A stretch of DNA of 41,663 nucleotides from an uncultured Flavobacteriales bacterium (GTDB lineage: Bacteria > Bacteroidota > Bacteroidia > Flavobacteriales_E > Vicingaceae). The notes under the pieces are model-generated. The model had not been told where the DNA came from, did not search any database, and saw only the letters and a program-made list of their open reading frames with translations. This document shows positions 8,966 to 16,546 of this stretch, piece after piece. Where the stretch lies: the NCBI GenBank assembly GCA_913048175.1, contig CAJWVX010000012.1:1-41663 (forward strand). Direction: 5' to 3'. The translations under genes were made by a program, and so were the position numbers. Each line of letters starts with the position of its first letter. The stretch's first letter is position 1.

Positions 8966-9659
8966 GATCTGAAGCTCTTACCTGATTTACTTTTTTATCA
9001 TCTATTATTACTCCATCTTTCAAAAGTACAATCCTCTTACACATTTGAGCTATATCATCTTCATGAGTAACAACTAAAATGGTCTTCCCTTCATCATTAA
9101 TATCTTGTATTAATTGCATTACTTCATAAGATGTAGTTGAATCTAAAGCTCCAGTAGGTTCATCTGCTAAAAGAACTTTTGGTTGAGCTGCTAATGCTCT
9201 AGCAATAGCTATTCTTTGTTTTTGACCACCAGAAAGTTCACTTGGAAGATGAGATGACCAATCTTCTAGGCCAACTTTTGCAAGATATTGCATTGCTTTT
9301 TCTGTACGTTCTGCACGACCTACTTTTTGATAATAAAGAGGCAGAGCTACATTTTCTAAAGCTGTTTTGTAATTAATTAAGTTAAATGATTGAAAAATAA
9401 ACCCTAAAAATTTGTTTCGATACTTTGCTGCTTTAGTTTCATCTAAGTCTTTAATAGGAAAGTTATCTAACATATACGATCCTTTATCAGCAACATCTAA
9501 CATACCTAAAATATTTAGTAATGTAGATTTTCCAGAGCCCGAAGACCCCATTATGGCAACTAACTCCCCTTCCTCAATATTAATGTTAATACCTTTTAAA
9601 ACGTGAAGTAAATTCTTTCCTATTTTGTACGATTTATGTAAATCTTTTATCTCTATCAT
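8958..9659 (-). CDS. ABC transporter ATP-binding protein (MacB/LolD-type)
   Basis: This is the cytoplasmic ATPase that powers the exporter encoded downstream. From the chosen start, MIEIKDLHKSYKIG, the 233-residue protein has Walker A GSSGSGKST (38-46), a Q-loop (FIFQSFNLI), the signature LSGGQKQRIAIARAL, Walker B VLLADEPTGALDS and the switch histidine in VVTHEDD. All residues needed for ATP hydrolysis are present. The open frame extends three codons further upstream, but MIEIK is the conserved beginning. It is the first gene of the five-gene exporter run and overlaps the first permease by 8 bases. Confidence 0.95.
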   Translation of the reverse strand: MIEIKDLHKSYKIGKNLLHVLKGININIEEGELVAIMGSSGSGKSTLLNILGMLDVADKGSYMLDNFPIKDLDETKAAKYRNKFLGFIFQSFNLINYKTALENVALPLYYQKVGRAERTEKAMQYLAKVGLEDWSSHLPSELSGGQKQRIAIARALAAQPKVLLADEPTGALDSTTSYEVMQLIQDINDEGKTILVVTHEDDIAQMCKRIVLLKDGVIIDDKKVNQVRASDHV

Positions 9660-9900
9660 TCTGTACAAATATTAAATTCTTAAACAAAACTAATCTTCTT
9701 AACAATGCTAAGATGTTAATATTTTATAAAAGGAAATTTAAAATGATAGATGGTAAAAACACTAATTAATCCTAGGCAAACACATACTTTATATTTTTCT
9801 TGGTTAAATCTAAAAAAGGGCTGATTAAACATTTTTTTTTAATAGCTTTTATCAATTCTATTGTCTCTATTTATCAGCGAAAAATATGAATTTAAACTGC

Positions 9901-10014
9901 CTAATTAACTTTTTTTTTTTTCGAATCATAATCTTTTCCTTTGTTATAAGCCCAAAAGAAAATGATTGCCAAACCTACTACTGTTGCGATTCCGATAATA
10001 ATTGAAGAGTCCAT
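9901..10014 (-). CDS. small single-pass membrane protein (37 residues)
   Basis: A short open frame reads MDSSIIIGIATVVGLAIIFF followed by WAYNKGKDYDSKKKKVN and a TAG stop. It has a short N-terminus, one hydrophobic helix (about residues 5-21) ending in a Trp-Ala-Tyr belt, and a basic lysine-rich tail, a classic N-out/C-in small membrane protein. The layout recalls CcoQ/FixQ subunits of cbb3 oxidase, but no oxidase genes are nearby, so this is only a resemblance. Four consecutive lysine codons are read from a 12-base homopolymer (9910-9921), making the frame sensitive to a single-base sequencing error. It is divergent from meaB. Function unknown. Confidence 0.55.
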   Translation of the reverse strand: MDSSIIIGIATVVGLAIIFFWAYNKGKDYDSKKKKVN

Positions 10015-10169
10015 AATTAAAGTATTTTAGGTTAAGTGATTGAAAACCTGTTTACTCAAACTTCAATCACACTACAAGTATAACGTAAACAACGACTAAA
10101 AGGTTGTTTTTGTCGATAAGTTTTTTAACACAACAATGTTAATTTGGTTACTTTTAATTTTAATAAATT

Positions 10170-11189
10170 ATGAAAAAGAGTATTAATAAAATAAGCATTC
10201 AAAAGAGAAATGAGTTCACTCCTGATGAGTATTTTGCAGGTATCAAAAAAGGAAATAGAACAATCCTTAGCAAAGCAATCACACTTATTGAAAGCTCAAA
10301 TTCTAAACATCAGAAAATTGCAGAACAGTTAGTTGAACTATGTTTACCTTTTTCTGGAAATAGTATTCGGATAGGAATTACAGGAGTTCCAGGTGTTGGA
10401 AAAAGTACATTTATTGAATCCTTAGGTTCCTATTTAATAGACACTAAAAATAAGAATATTGCTGTTTTAGCTATTGACCCCAGTAGTAAAAAAACTGGAG
10501 GAAGTATTTTAGGCGATAAAACTAGAATGAATAAACTCTCCGTTAATTCTAATGCTTTTATTCGCCCTTCGCCCTCCTCTGGAACTCTTGGAGGTGTTGC
10601 AAAAGCGACAAGAGAAACAATTATTTTATGTGAAGCTGCTGGTTTTGAAACTATACTAATAGAAACTGTTGGTGTTGGTCAATCTGAGATTGAAGTTAAG
10701 TCTATGGTTGATTTCTTTTTATTACTTATGCTAGCTGGAGCTGGTGATGAATTACAAGGAATAAAAAGAGGAATTATGGAAATTGCAGATGGTATTTTCA
10801 TTAATAAAGCTGATGGAAATAATATGATAAAAGCTAAAATAGCTATTCGAGAATATAAAAATGCCATTCATCTTTTTCCTGCTAACAATAATAATTGGAT
10901 TCCGAAAGTTTCTTCTTGCTCAGCTATTGAAAACGAAGGAATTTCTGAAATTTGGGAGGTAATCGAGAGTTTTAAGAATTTAACGATTCAAAATAGTTCT
11001 TTTTATGAGAATAGAAAACAGCAAGCAAAATTTTGGTTAGAGCATACAATAAACATCTCTATTAAGGAGGAGTTTTATGCCAACGATAATGTGAAAAATA
11101 AATTGACAGAGCTAGAAAGTAAAGTTATTGAAGGTACTTTGAGTCCATTTAAAGCTGCTAAGGAATTGCTTGATATCTTCAAAAGCTAA
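10170..11189 (+). CDS. meaB: methylmalonyl-CoA mutase-associated GTPase MeaB
   Basis: MeaB (ArgK/MMAA family) is a G3E GTPase that loads and protects the B12 cofactor of methylmalonyl-CoA mutase. The 339-residue protein has the P-loop GVPGVGKST (72-80), the family stretch VLAIDPSSKKTGGSILGDKTRM (about 105-126), the G3 region ETVGVGQSE, and NKADG as the base-recognition motif. Length and motif order are normal. The mutase subunits are not in this window, so it is separated from its partner here. A 57-base gap leads to the outer-membrane protein gene downstream, which may be cotranscribed. Confidence 0.93.
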   Translation: MKKSINKISIQKRNEFTPDEYFAGIKKGNRTILSKAITLIESSNSKHQKIAEQLVELCLPFSGNSIRIGITGVPGVGKSTFIESLGSYLIDTKNKNIAVLAIDPSSKKTGGSILGDKTRMNKLSVNSNAFIRPSPSSGTLGGVAKATRETIILCEAAGFETILIETVGVGQSEIEVKSMVDFFLLLMLAGAGDELQGIKRGIMEIADGIFINKADGNNMIKAKIAIREYKNAIHLFPANNNNWIPKVSSCSAIENEGISEIWEVIESFKNLTIQNSSFYENRKQQAKFWLEHTINISIKEEFYANDNVKNKLTELESKVIEGTLSPFKAAKELLDIFKS

Positions 11190-11246
11190 CCAAAATAAGT
11201 ATCTATTAAAATAATTCAAGGTAACTTCGCTTTTTAATTATTAATA

Positions 11247-12080
11247 ATGAGATTAAGTCCTACAATATTGCTATTACTTTTTTGCGCTACAAGTTTTGCT
11301 CAAGAAACTGAAAAAACTCATTCTAATAAAGGAAAAATTTATGCTTTCTGGGGTTGGAACCGAGGTTGGTATTCTAATTCAGACATTAATTTTACTGGTG
11401 ATAATTACGATTTTACATTAAATGAGGTAGAAGCTACTGATCGTCAATCACCACTTGATATGGGGGTTTATTTCGGTATTACAACTATTACAATCCCTCA
11501 AACTAACTTTAGATTAGGTTATTTTATTAATGATAATATTGATATTTCTTTTGGAGTTGACCATATGAAATATGTAATGGTAGAAACTCAAGATACCGAA
11601 ATTTTGGGGAAAATTGATACTGACAGTGATTATGATGGGATTTATAATGGTGAAACACTTACTACTAGTCAACAGTTTTTAAAATTTGAACATACTGACG
11701 GACTTAACTATCTCAACTTTGAGATTACATACAATAAAAATATTTTAGATCTTTTAAAAGTTAAAAATAATCCTACCAAAATTGAATTAAATTACTTAGT
11801 AGGATTTGGATTGGGGGCAATGATGCCTAGAACAAATGTTACTTTTATGGGAAGAACAAGACATGACGAGTTTCATTTTGCTGGATATGGTTTTGGAGCA
11901 AAAATTGGCTTAAACGTTACTTTCTTTAAATTCTTTTTTCTTCGTTCTGAATATAAAGGTGGGTTTATTGATATGCCAGATATTAGAACAACTCCTGACC
12001 CAATTGACAGAGCAAGTCAACACTTTTTCTTTACGCAACTAAATTTCAACTTTGGATTTGCCATCAATCCTTTTAATTAA
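11247..12080 (+). CDS. predicted outer-membrane beta-barrel protein of unknown function
   Basis: A 277-residue protein with a signal peptide (MRLSPTILLLLFCATSFAQE). Alternating aromatic/glycine strands follow, such as KIYAFWGWNRGWYS, FRLGYFINDNIDISFGVDH, YLVGFGLGAMMPR, FHFAGYGFGAKIGLNV and FFFTQLNFNFGFAINPFN. The last segment ends close to an aromatic residue, as outer-membrane barrels often do. The middle (about 110-150) holds an acidic loop with DTDSDYDG that could bind calcium, which is speculation. No named family was recognised. Its stop overlaps the convergent gene's stop by 4 bases. Confidence 0.7.
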   Translation: MRLSPTILLLLFCATSFAQETEKTHSNKGKIYAFWGWNRGWYSNSDINFTGDNYDFTLNEVEATDRQSPLDMGVYFGITTITIPQTNFRLGYFINDNIDISFGVDHMKYVMVETQDTEILGKIDTDSDYDGIYNGETLTTSQQFLKFEHTDGLNYLNFEITYNKNILDLLKVKNNPTKIELNYLVGFGLGAMMPRTNVTFMGRTRHDEFHFAGYGFGAKIGLNVTFFKFFFLRSEYKGGFIDMPDIRTTPDPIDRASQHFFFTQLNFNFGFAINPFN

Positions 12081-12598
12081 AACAACTGTCTAATTTCTTT
12101 TTTAAGAATAAGAATAGCTATTTGAGCAGGCGATTTTTCTAAGTTCACCATAATTTCAAATATTTTTTGTCCTAATTGAACAGCATTAGCATCTGGACTA
12201 ACTTTAGAAGCAGCAATTCTTACAATCTTTAAAGATTCATCTTTAGCTTGAGTAACGTTCTCCCAAGAAGAATTAGAAATATATAATTGTTGAGTTAAAT
12301 TATGCTCAAATTCTTGCTGAATGGTTATTAACAACTCTGATTTTAACATTTTAGCACTCATTCCTGATTTAGAAACTCTAAGCACCAATTTATCCATTGA
12401 AATTCTCTCCAAAAACAATACTAGTCGCTCATAAGCCTGTAATCTTAATGGAGTAGTTACTGTATTATTTTCTTTTCGTAACATCATTAATTGCTTTCTA
12501 TGCTCGGTTTCTAAAAAGCGATTCATAACAAAGTAAAGTGCTACAAACATTACAAGTGATGGTAAAATGTATTTTAAAATTTCTAAGAAAGTATCCAT
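12077..12598 (-). CDS. conserved Bacteroidetes membrane-anchored protein (DUF7935-like)
   Basis: A 173-residue protein starting MDTFLEILKYILPSLVMFVA has one N-terminal membrane helix (about 5-27), a charged linker, and a helical cytoplasmic domain with LRLQAYERLVLFLERIS, the most recognisable motif of this Bacteroidetes-only family. I believe the family is DUF7935 but recall the number only loosely. The frame extends 17 codons upstream (MIRSFYFLFLPPLLNS); the shorter form places the membrane helix normally and was preferred. Function unknown. It is transcribed towards meaB's neighbour and its last bases overlap that gene's stop codon. Confidence 0.7.
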   Translation of the reverse strand: MDTFLEILKYILPSLVMFVALYFVMNRFLETEHRKQLMMLRKENNTVTTPLRLQAYERLVLFLERISMDKLVLRVSKSGMSAKMLKSELLITIQQEFEHNLTQQLYISNSSWENVTQAKDESLKIVRIAASKVSPDANAVQLGQKIFEIMVNLEKSPAQIAILILKKEIRQLF

Positions 12599-12690
12599 AA
12601 AACTGTTTAATAAAGGTGGTAAAAATAAAAAATAAAAAGAACGTATCATTTTTTATAAAATAGAATCTTCATTTTATTAAACACCCACTC

Positions 12691-12724
12691 TATTCAACAT
12701 GACAAAAGTTTATTCATAATGACA
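12691..12724. repeat. two 14-base direct repeats upstream of the aminotransferase gene
   Basis: TATTCAACATGACA (12691-12704) and TATTCATAATGACA (12711-12724) match at 12 of 14 positions and are spaced exactly 20 bases apart, about two helical turns. A related TACTCATTATGACA is at 2054-2067 in the nqrA/plug spacer. The repeats could be regulator half-sites; the evidence is position and similarity only. Confidence 0.3.
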
Positions 12725-12783
12725 CTATTCGAGATACTTAATCGGTACAATTTCATTAATTTCGCTATCTATTATTATTAACA

Positions 12784-13980
12784 ATGAATAATCAAATATC
12801 AAATACATTAAACAATCTTAGCGAATCTGAAACTCTTGCTATGACAAGATTAAGTAGAGAGTTAATCGCTGAGGGAAAAGATGTAATAAGCTTAAGTATT
12901 GGAGAACCAGATTTTGATACTCCTGAATTTATTAAGGATGCTGCAAAAAAAGCTATTGATGACAATTATACCCACTACACTCCTGTACCTGGTTACTCTG
13001 AACTTAGAAACGCAATTTCTACTAAGTTTAAACGTGATAATAATTTAGATTATTCACCCGATCAAATTGTTGTCTCTACTGGAGCAAAACATTCTCTTGC
13101 AAATATTTCTATTAGTCTTTTAAATCCAGATGATGAAGTAATTCTTCCTGCACCCTACTGGGTTAGCTATAGAGAAATTGTGAAAATACCTGGTGCAAAA
13201 CCAGTTGAAATACCTAGCTCTATTGATCAAGATTTTAAGGTTAGTATTGCCCAGATAAAAGCAGCAATTACTGATAAAACAAGAATGATTTGGTTTAGTA
13301 CACCCTGCAATCCTAGCGGATCCGTTTACTCGAAAGATGAACTACGAGATATTGCTGAATTAATTAAGGAATATCCTAATATCATAATTGTATCTGATGA
13401 AATTTATGAACACATAAGTTTTACAGGCAAACATGAAAGTATTGCTCAATTTGATTTTATCAAAGATCAAGTAATTACCGTAAATGGTGTTTCTAAAGGT
13501 TTTGCAATGACTGGTTGGAGAATTGGTTATCTAGGCGCTCCAAAATGGATAGCTGACGCTTGTATTAAAATGCAAGGTCAATTTACTTCAGGAACTTGTA
13601 GTATTTCACAAAAAGCTGCTCAAGCTGCCTTGGAAGCTGATCCAGTCTGTACTTTGAAAATGAAAAAATCATTTGAAAAAAGAAGAGAATTAGTACTTTC
13701 TTTAATGAATGAGATCCCTGGAATAAAATTAAATTTCCCGAAAGGAGCTTTTTATGTTTTTCCAGATGTCTCTAATTATTTTGGCAAATCTGACGGAGAA
13801 ACAGTAATTAATAACGCTACGGATTTAACAATGTTTTTGTTAAACAACGGTTTAGTTGCTCTGGTTACTGGAGAAGCTTTTGGTGACCCAAACTGCATCA
13901 GAATTTCATACGCTGCATCAGAAGAGGTTTTGATTGAAGCAATTAAAAGAATCAAAGAAACATTGGCATTATTAAAATAA
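12784..13980 (+). CDS. class I PLP-dependent aminotransferase (aspartate aminotransferase-like)
   Basis: A 398-residue fold-type I aminotransferase. Visible motifs are SIGEPDFDTPEFI near 38-50, YTPVPGYSELRNAI (65-78), the aromatic PLP-stacking stretch PAPYWVSY (122-129), CNPSGSVY (175-182), VSDEIYEH (203-210), and the Schiff-base lysine in NGVSKGFAMTGWRIGY (Lys238). The C-terminal arginine that binds the substrate carboxylate is in CIRISYAAS. The type I-gamma architecture is normal for AspC/AspB of bacteria and is consistent with aspartate:2-oxoglutarate transamination, though related members act on aromatic or prephenate substrates. The stop is 2 bases before the next gene's ATG, so the two are cotranscribed. 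Confidence 0.88.
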   Translation: MNNQISNTLNNLSESETLAMTRLSRELIAEGKDVISLSIGEPDFDTPEFIKDAAKKAIDDNYTHYTPVPGYSELRNAISTKFKRDNNLDYSPDQIVVSTGAKHSLANISISLLNPDDEVILPAPYWVSYREIVKIPGAKPVEIPSSIDQDFKVSIAQIKAAITDKTRMIWFSTPCNPSGSVYSKDELRDIAELIKEYPNIIIVSDEIYEHISFTGKHESIAQFDFIKDQVITVNGVSKGFAMTGWRIGYLGAPKWIADACIKMQGQFTSGTCSISQKAAQAALEADPVCTLKMKKSFEKRRELVLSLMNEIPGIKLNFPKGAFYVFPDVSNYFGKSDGETVINNATDLTMFLLNNGLVALVTGEAFGDPNCIRISYAASEEVLIEAIKRIKETLALLK

Positions 13981-13982
13981 CA

Positions 13983-14981
13983 ATGATGAATAAAAACGAA
14001 ATAGTTAATCTTTTTAAGAGTTTCAATAACATTAATGTATTGATCATTGGAGATGTTATGATTGATTCATACTACTATGGTGAAGTTAATCGAATTTCAC
14101 CTGAAGCTCCTGTACCTATTGTTTCTGTAAACAAAAAAGATAATCGTTTAGGAGGAGCGGCTAATGTTGCCCTCAATATAAAAGCATTAGGAGCTAATCC
14201 TATTTTATGCTCTGTTATTGGAAAAGATAGTGCTTCTGAAAAATTTAAAGAATTATTAAAAAAAGAAGCTCTAAGTGCTGAGGGAATTACTGAAAGTAAT
14301 GAGAGGATTACAACCGTAAAAACGAGGGTAATCGGAAATAAGCACCAAGTTCTTCGTGTAGATTCTGAAATTGATACTCCCCTATCAGAAACTGAAAACA
14401 CAAAATTAAGCACTGCTATTAAATCATTAGTTGATAACAATAAAATTGATGTTGTAATTTTTCAAGATTATGACAAAGGTGTTATTACGGAGAGTCTAAT
14501 CGAAGAAATAATTTCAATCTGCAATTCTAAAAATATTCCTACAGCAGTAGACCCTAAAAAAAGAAACTTTAGTTTTTATAAAAAGGCGACACTTTTCAAA
14601 CCAAATCTTAAAGAATTAAAAGAAGGTTTAAATATTGAAATTGACCCTTCAAAATCTGATGAGGTTGAAAAAGCTATTGAACAATTAAATGCTTCTCAAA
14701 ACAATAAAATTAACTTTATTACACTTTCTGAATACGGAGTTTTAATAAAAGACGAATCAACACAAAAACAGATACCAGCACACATCAGAAGTATTGCTGA
14801 TGTTTCTGGTGCAGGAGACACTGTCATTAGTGTTGCATCGCTTTGTTTAGCATTAAATCAACCAATATCAATGATTGCTGAAATTGCTAACCTAGCTGGA
14901 GGCCTAGTTTGTGAAAGTGTTGGTGTTATCCCAATAGATAAAGACCAATTATTATCTGAAGCAATAAACAACTTAATATAA
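13983..14981 (+). CDS. hldA: D-glycero-D-manno-heptose-7-phosphate kinase (RfaE1/HldA-type, PfkB family)
   Basis: This sugar kinase would make heptose 1,7-bisphosphate on the way to ADP-heptose for LPS. The 332-residue protein has the ribokinase-family pattern: IIGDVMIDSYYYGEVNRISPEAPVP (21-45), the substrate-binding RLGGAANVA (55-63), QDYDKGVIT (161-169), and the catalytic anion-hole GAGDT (276-280). The RISPEAPVP string is characteristic of the HldE kinase domain. The adenylyltransferase half of HldE is absent, so a separate HldC-type enzyme is expected elsewhere. Two ATGs are adjacent at the start and either may be used. It lies 2 bases from the aminotransferase stop and 6 from ubiE. Confidence 0.85.
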   Translation: MMNKNEIVNLFKSFNNINVLIIGDVMIDSYYYGEVNRISPEAPVPIVSVNKKDNRLGGAANVALNIKALGANPILCSVIGKDSASEKFKELLKKEALSAEGITESNERITTVKTRVIGNKHQVLRVDSEIDTPLSETENTKLSTAIKSLVDNNKIDVVIFQDYDKGVITESLIEEIISICNSKNIPTAVDPKKRNFSFYKKATLFKPNLKELKEGLNIEIDPSKSDEVEKAIEQLNASQNNKINFITLSEYGVLIKDESTQKQIPAHIRSIADVSGAGDTVISVASLCLALNQPISMIAEIANLAGGLVCESVGVIPIDKDQLLSEAINNLI

Positions 14982-14987
14982 TCTTAA

Positions 14988-15710
14988 ATGACAGTAATTC
15001 CATACAAAGACAATTCGGAAAGTAAAAAAGAACAGGTTGCTACTATGTTCAATAACATTTCTAAGAAGTATGATTTTTTAAATCATTTCCTCTCTCTGGG
15101 TATTGATATCCTTTGGAGAAAAAAAGCGATTAAGTTGCTTCAAGAATCGCAACCTAAGCAAATTTTAGATATTGCTACAGGAACAGGTGATTTTGCAATT
15201 GAAGCACTAAAATTAAACCCAAAAAAAGTTACTGGAATTGACATTTCTGAAGGAATGCTAAGTGTTGGGAAAGAAAAGATCAAGAAAAAGGGATTGCAAG
15301 ATATAATCGAGTTGAAATTAGGAGATTCTGAAAACTTAGAATTTCATAGTAATACTTTTGATGCTTACACAGCTGCTTTTGGTGTTAGAAATTTTGAAAA
15401 CTTAGAAAAAGGACTAACAGAAATGTTAAGGGTTTTAAAACCTGGAGGAACTTCAATTATTTTAGAATTCTCTAAACCAACAGCATTTCCAGTTAAACAG
15501 CTTTATAACTTCTATTTCAACTATATGCTACCTGGTATTGGTAAGTTAGTATCAAAAGATGGTAGCGCTTACACTTATTTACCTGAATCTGTTGATGCTT
15601 TTCCTGATGGAAATAAGTTTGTATCTATTCTTGCTAAAGTGGGATATAAAGACATTAAAGAAATAAGGTTAATGTTTGGTATTGCTTCTATATATAAATC
15701 AAACAAATAA
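14988..15710 (+). CDS. ubiE: demethylmenaquinone methyltransferase (UbiE/MenG)
   Basis: This SAM-dependent methyltransferase carries out the last step of menaquinone synthesis, supplying the quinone used by Na+-NQR. The 240-residue protein has the family opening [24 protein letters not shown] (17-40), SAM-binding motif [12 protein letters not shown] (60-70), and the UbiE signatures [26 protein letters not shown] and [17 protein letters not shown]. Everything expected is present. The ubiE-porT order that follows is a recurrent arrangement in Bacteroidetes. A short perfect palindrome (15712-15728) lies between its stop and porT. Confidence 0.94.
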   Translation: MTVIPYKDNSESKKEQVATMFNNISKKYDFLNHFLSLGIDILWRKKAIKLLQESQPKQILDIATGTGDFAIEALKLNPKKVTGIDISEGMLSVGKEKIKKKGLQDIIELKLGDSENLEFHSNTFDAYTAAFGVRNFENLEKGLTEMLRVLKPGGTSIILEFSKPTAFPVKQLYNFYFNYMLPGIGKLVSKDGSAYTYLPESVDAFPDGNKFVSILAKVGYKDIKEIRLMFGIASIYKSNK

Positions 15711-15747
15711 AAACGATAATTTATCGTTATACTCCTGAAAAAAGGAA

Positions 15748-16470
15748 ATGTTAAGAATTAAAATAATCATATTAGCCCTTTCATTAGGTTTGTTTACTAA
15801 AGCTTTCGGACAAAGGCCAACTACCAAAAACTTGGCTAAGTTCGATCACCGTTTTATGCATTTTGGTTTTTTATTAGGCATCAATAATGCCTACTTTATT
15901 GCTGATCGGTTTCCTCCGACTGTTGCAGGTTCAGATAGCTTATTTGTTTTAGATGCAAAATCAGCTACTGGTTTTAATTTAGGTATTATATCATCGATGC
16001 ATCTTAGCCCTGCATTCAGTCTTAGATTTACTCCTAATTTAGCTTTCTCCTCAAGAAGTTTAATTTATCAGTTTAAAACTTATGAAGGAACAAAAGAATA
16101 TACTAAAGTTATAGAGTCAACATTAATTAATTTTCCACTTAGTATCAAATACAAATCGGTAAGAGTTAATAATTTTAGCGCTTACATTTTAGCAGGGGCC
16201 GCGTATAGTTTAGATTTAGCTTCTAATGCTGGCTATGAAAACACATCTACAGACCCTAACGATATAATTGTTGCCCTTAAAAAAGGTGATTATTTAGGTG
16301 AAATTGGTTTTGGAACCGACTTCTATTTAGAATATTTTAAATTCGGTTTAGAATTAAAAATGTCCTATGGTCTTAAAGACTTATTAGATCATGATGAAAC
16401 TCAGTTCTCTTCCCCAATAGATCAATTAAGATCTAAAATGTTCCTTCTTTCTCTTACCTTTGAGGGATAG
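15748..16470 (+). CDS. porT: type IX secretion system outer-membrane protein PorT/SprT
   Basis: PorT is an outer-membrane beta-barrel required for T9SS function and, in gliders, for motility. The 240-residue protein has a signal peptide (MLRIKIIILALSLGLFTKAFGQ) followed by the family opening NLAKFDHRFMHFGFLLGINN. Amphipathic strands then alternate (FSLRFTPNLAFSSRSLIYQF, LGEIGFGTDFYLEYFKFGLELKMSYGL) and the C-terminus is short and aromatic. Length matches known PorT proteins. Its place immediately downstream of ubiE is the conserved Bacteroidetes context and strengthens the call. The 37-base gap to ubiE suggests cotranscription. Confidence 0.88.
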   Translation: MLRIKIIILALSLGLFTKAFGQRPTTKNLAKFDHRFMHFGFLLGINNAYFIADRFPPTVAGSDSLFVLDAKSATGFNLGIISSMHLSPAFSLRFTPNLAFSSRSLIYQFKTYEGTKEYTKVIESTLINFPLSIKYKSVRVNNFSAYILAGAAYSLDLASNAGYENTSTDPNDIIVALKKGDYLGEIGFGTDFYLEYFKFGLELKMSYGLKDLLDHDETQFSSPIDQLRSKMFLLSLTFEG

Positions 16471-16546
16471 CCTTGAGATTATAAATTTTAAAGGTTGAAT
16501 TCTAAATAATTTAAAACTTAACACTTAACATTCCCAATTTCTACTT

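Noticed and set aside
9660-9900. Search for a further gene or small RNA in the spacer upstream of the exporter ATPase
   Set aside because: Only trivial open frames of under 10 codons and no stable hairpin with a T-tract were seen.
14075-14440. 121-codon minus-strand open frame
   Set aside because: Lies wholly antisense to the well-supported heptose-phosphate kinase gene and has no family features.
15712-15728. Palindrome AACGATAATTTATCGTT between ubiE and porT as a terminator
   Set aside because: Perfect arms but only AT-rich with a one-base centre and no T-run; it lies inside a conserved cotranscribed pair, so termination is unlikely.
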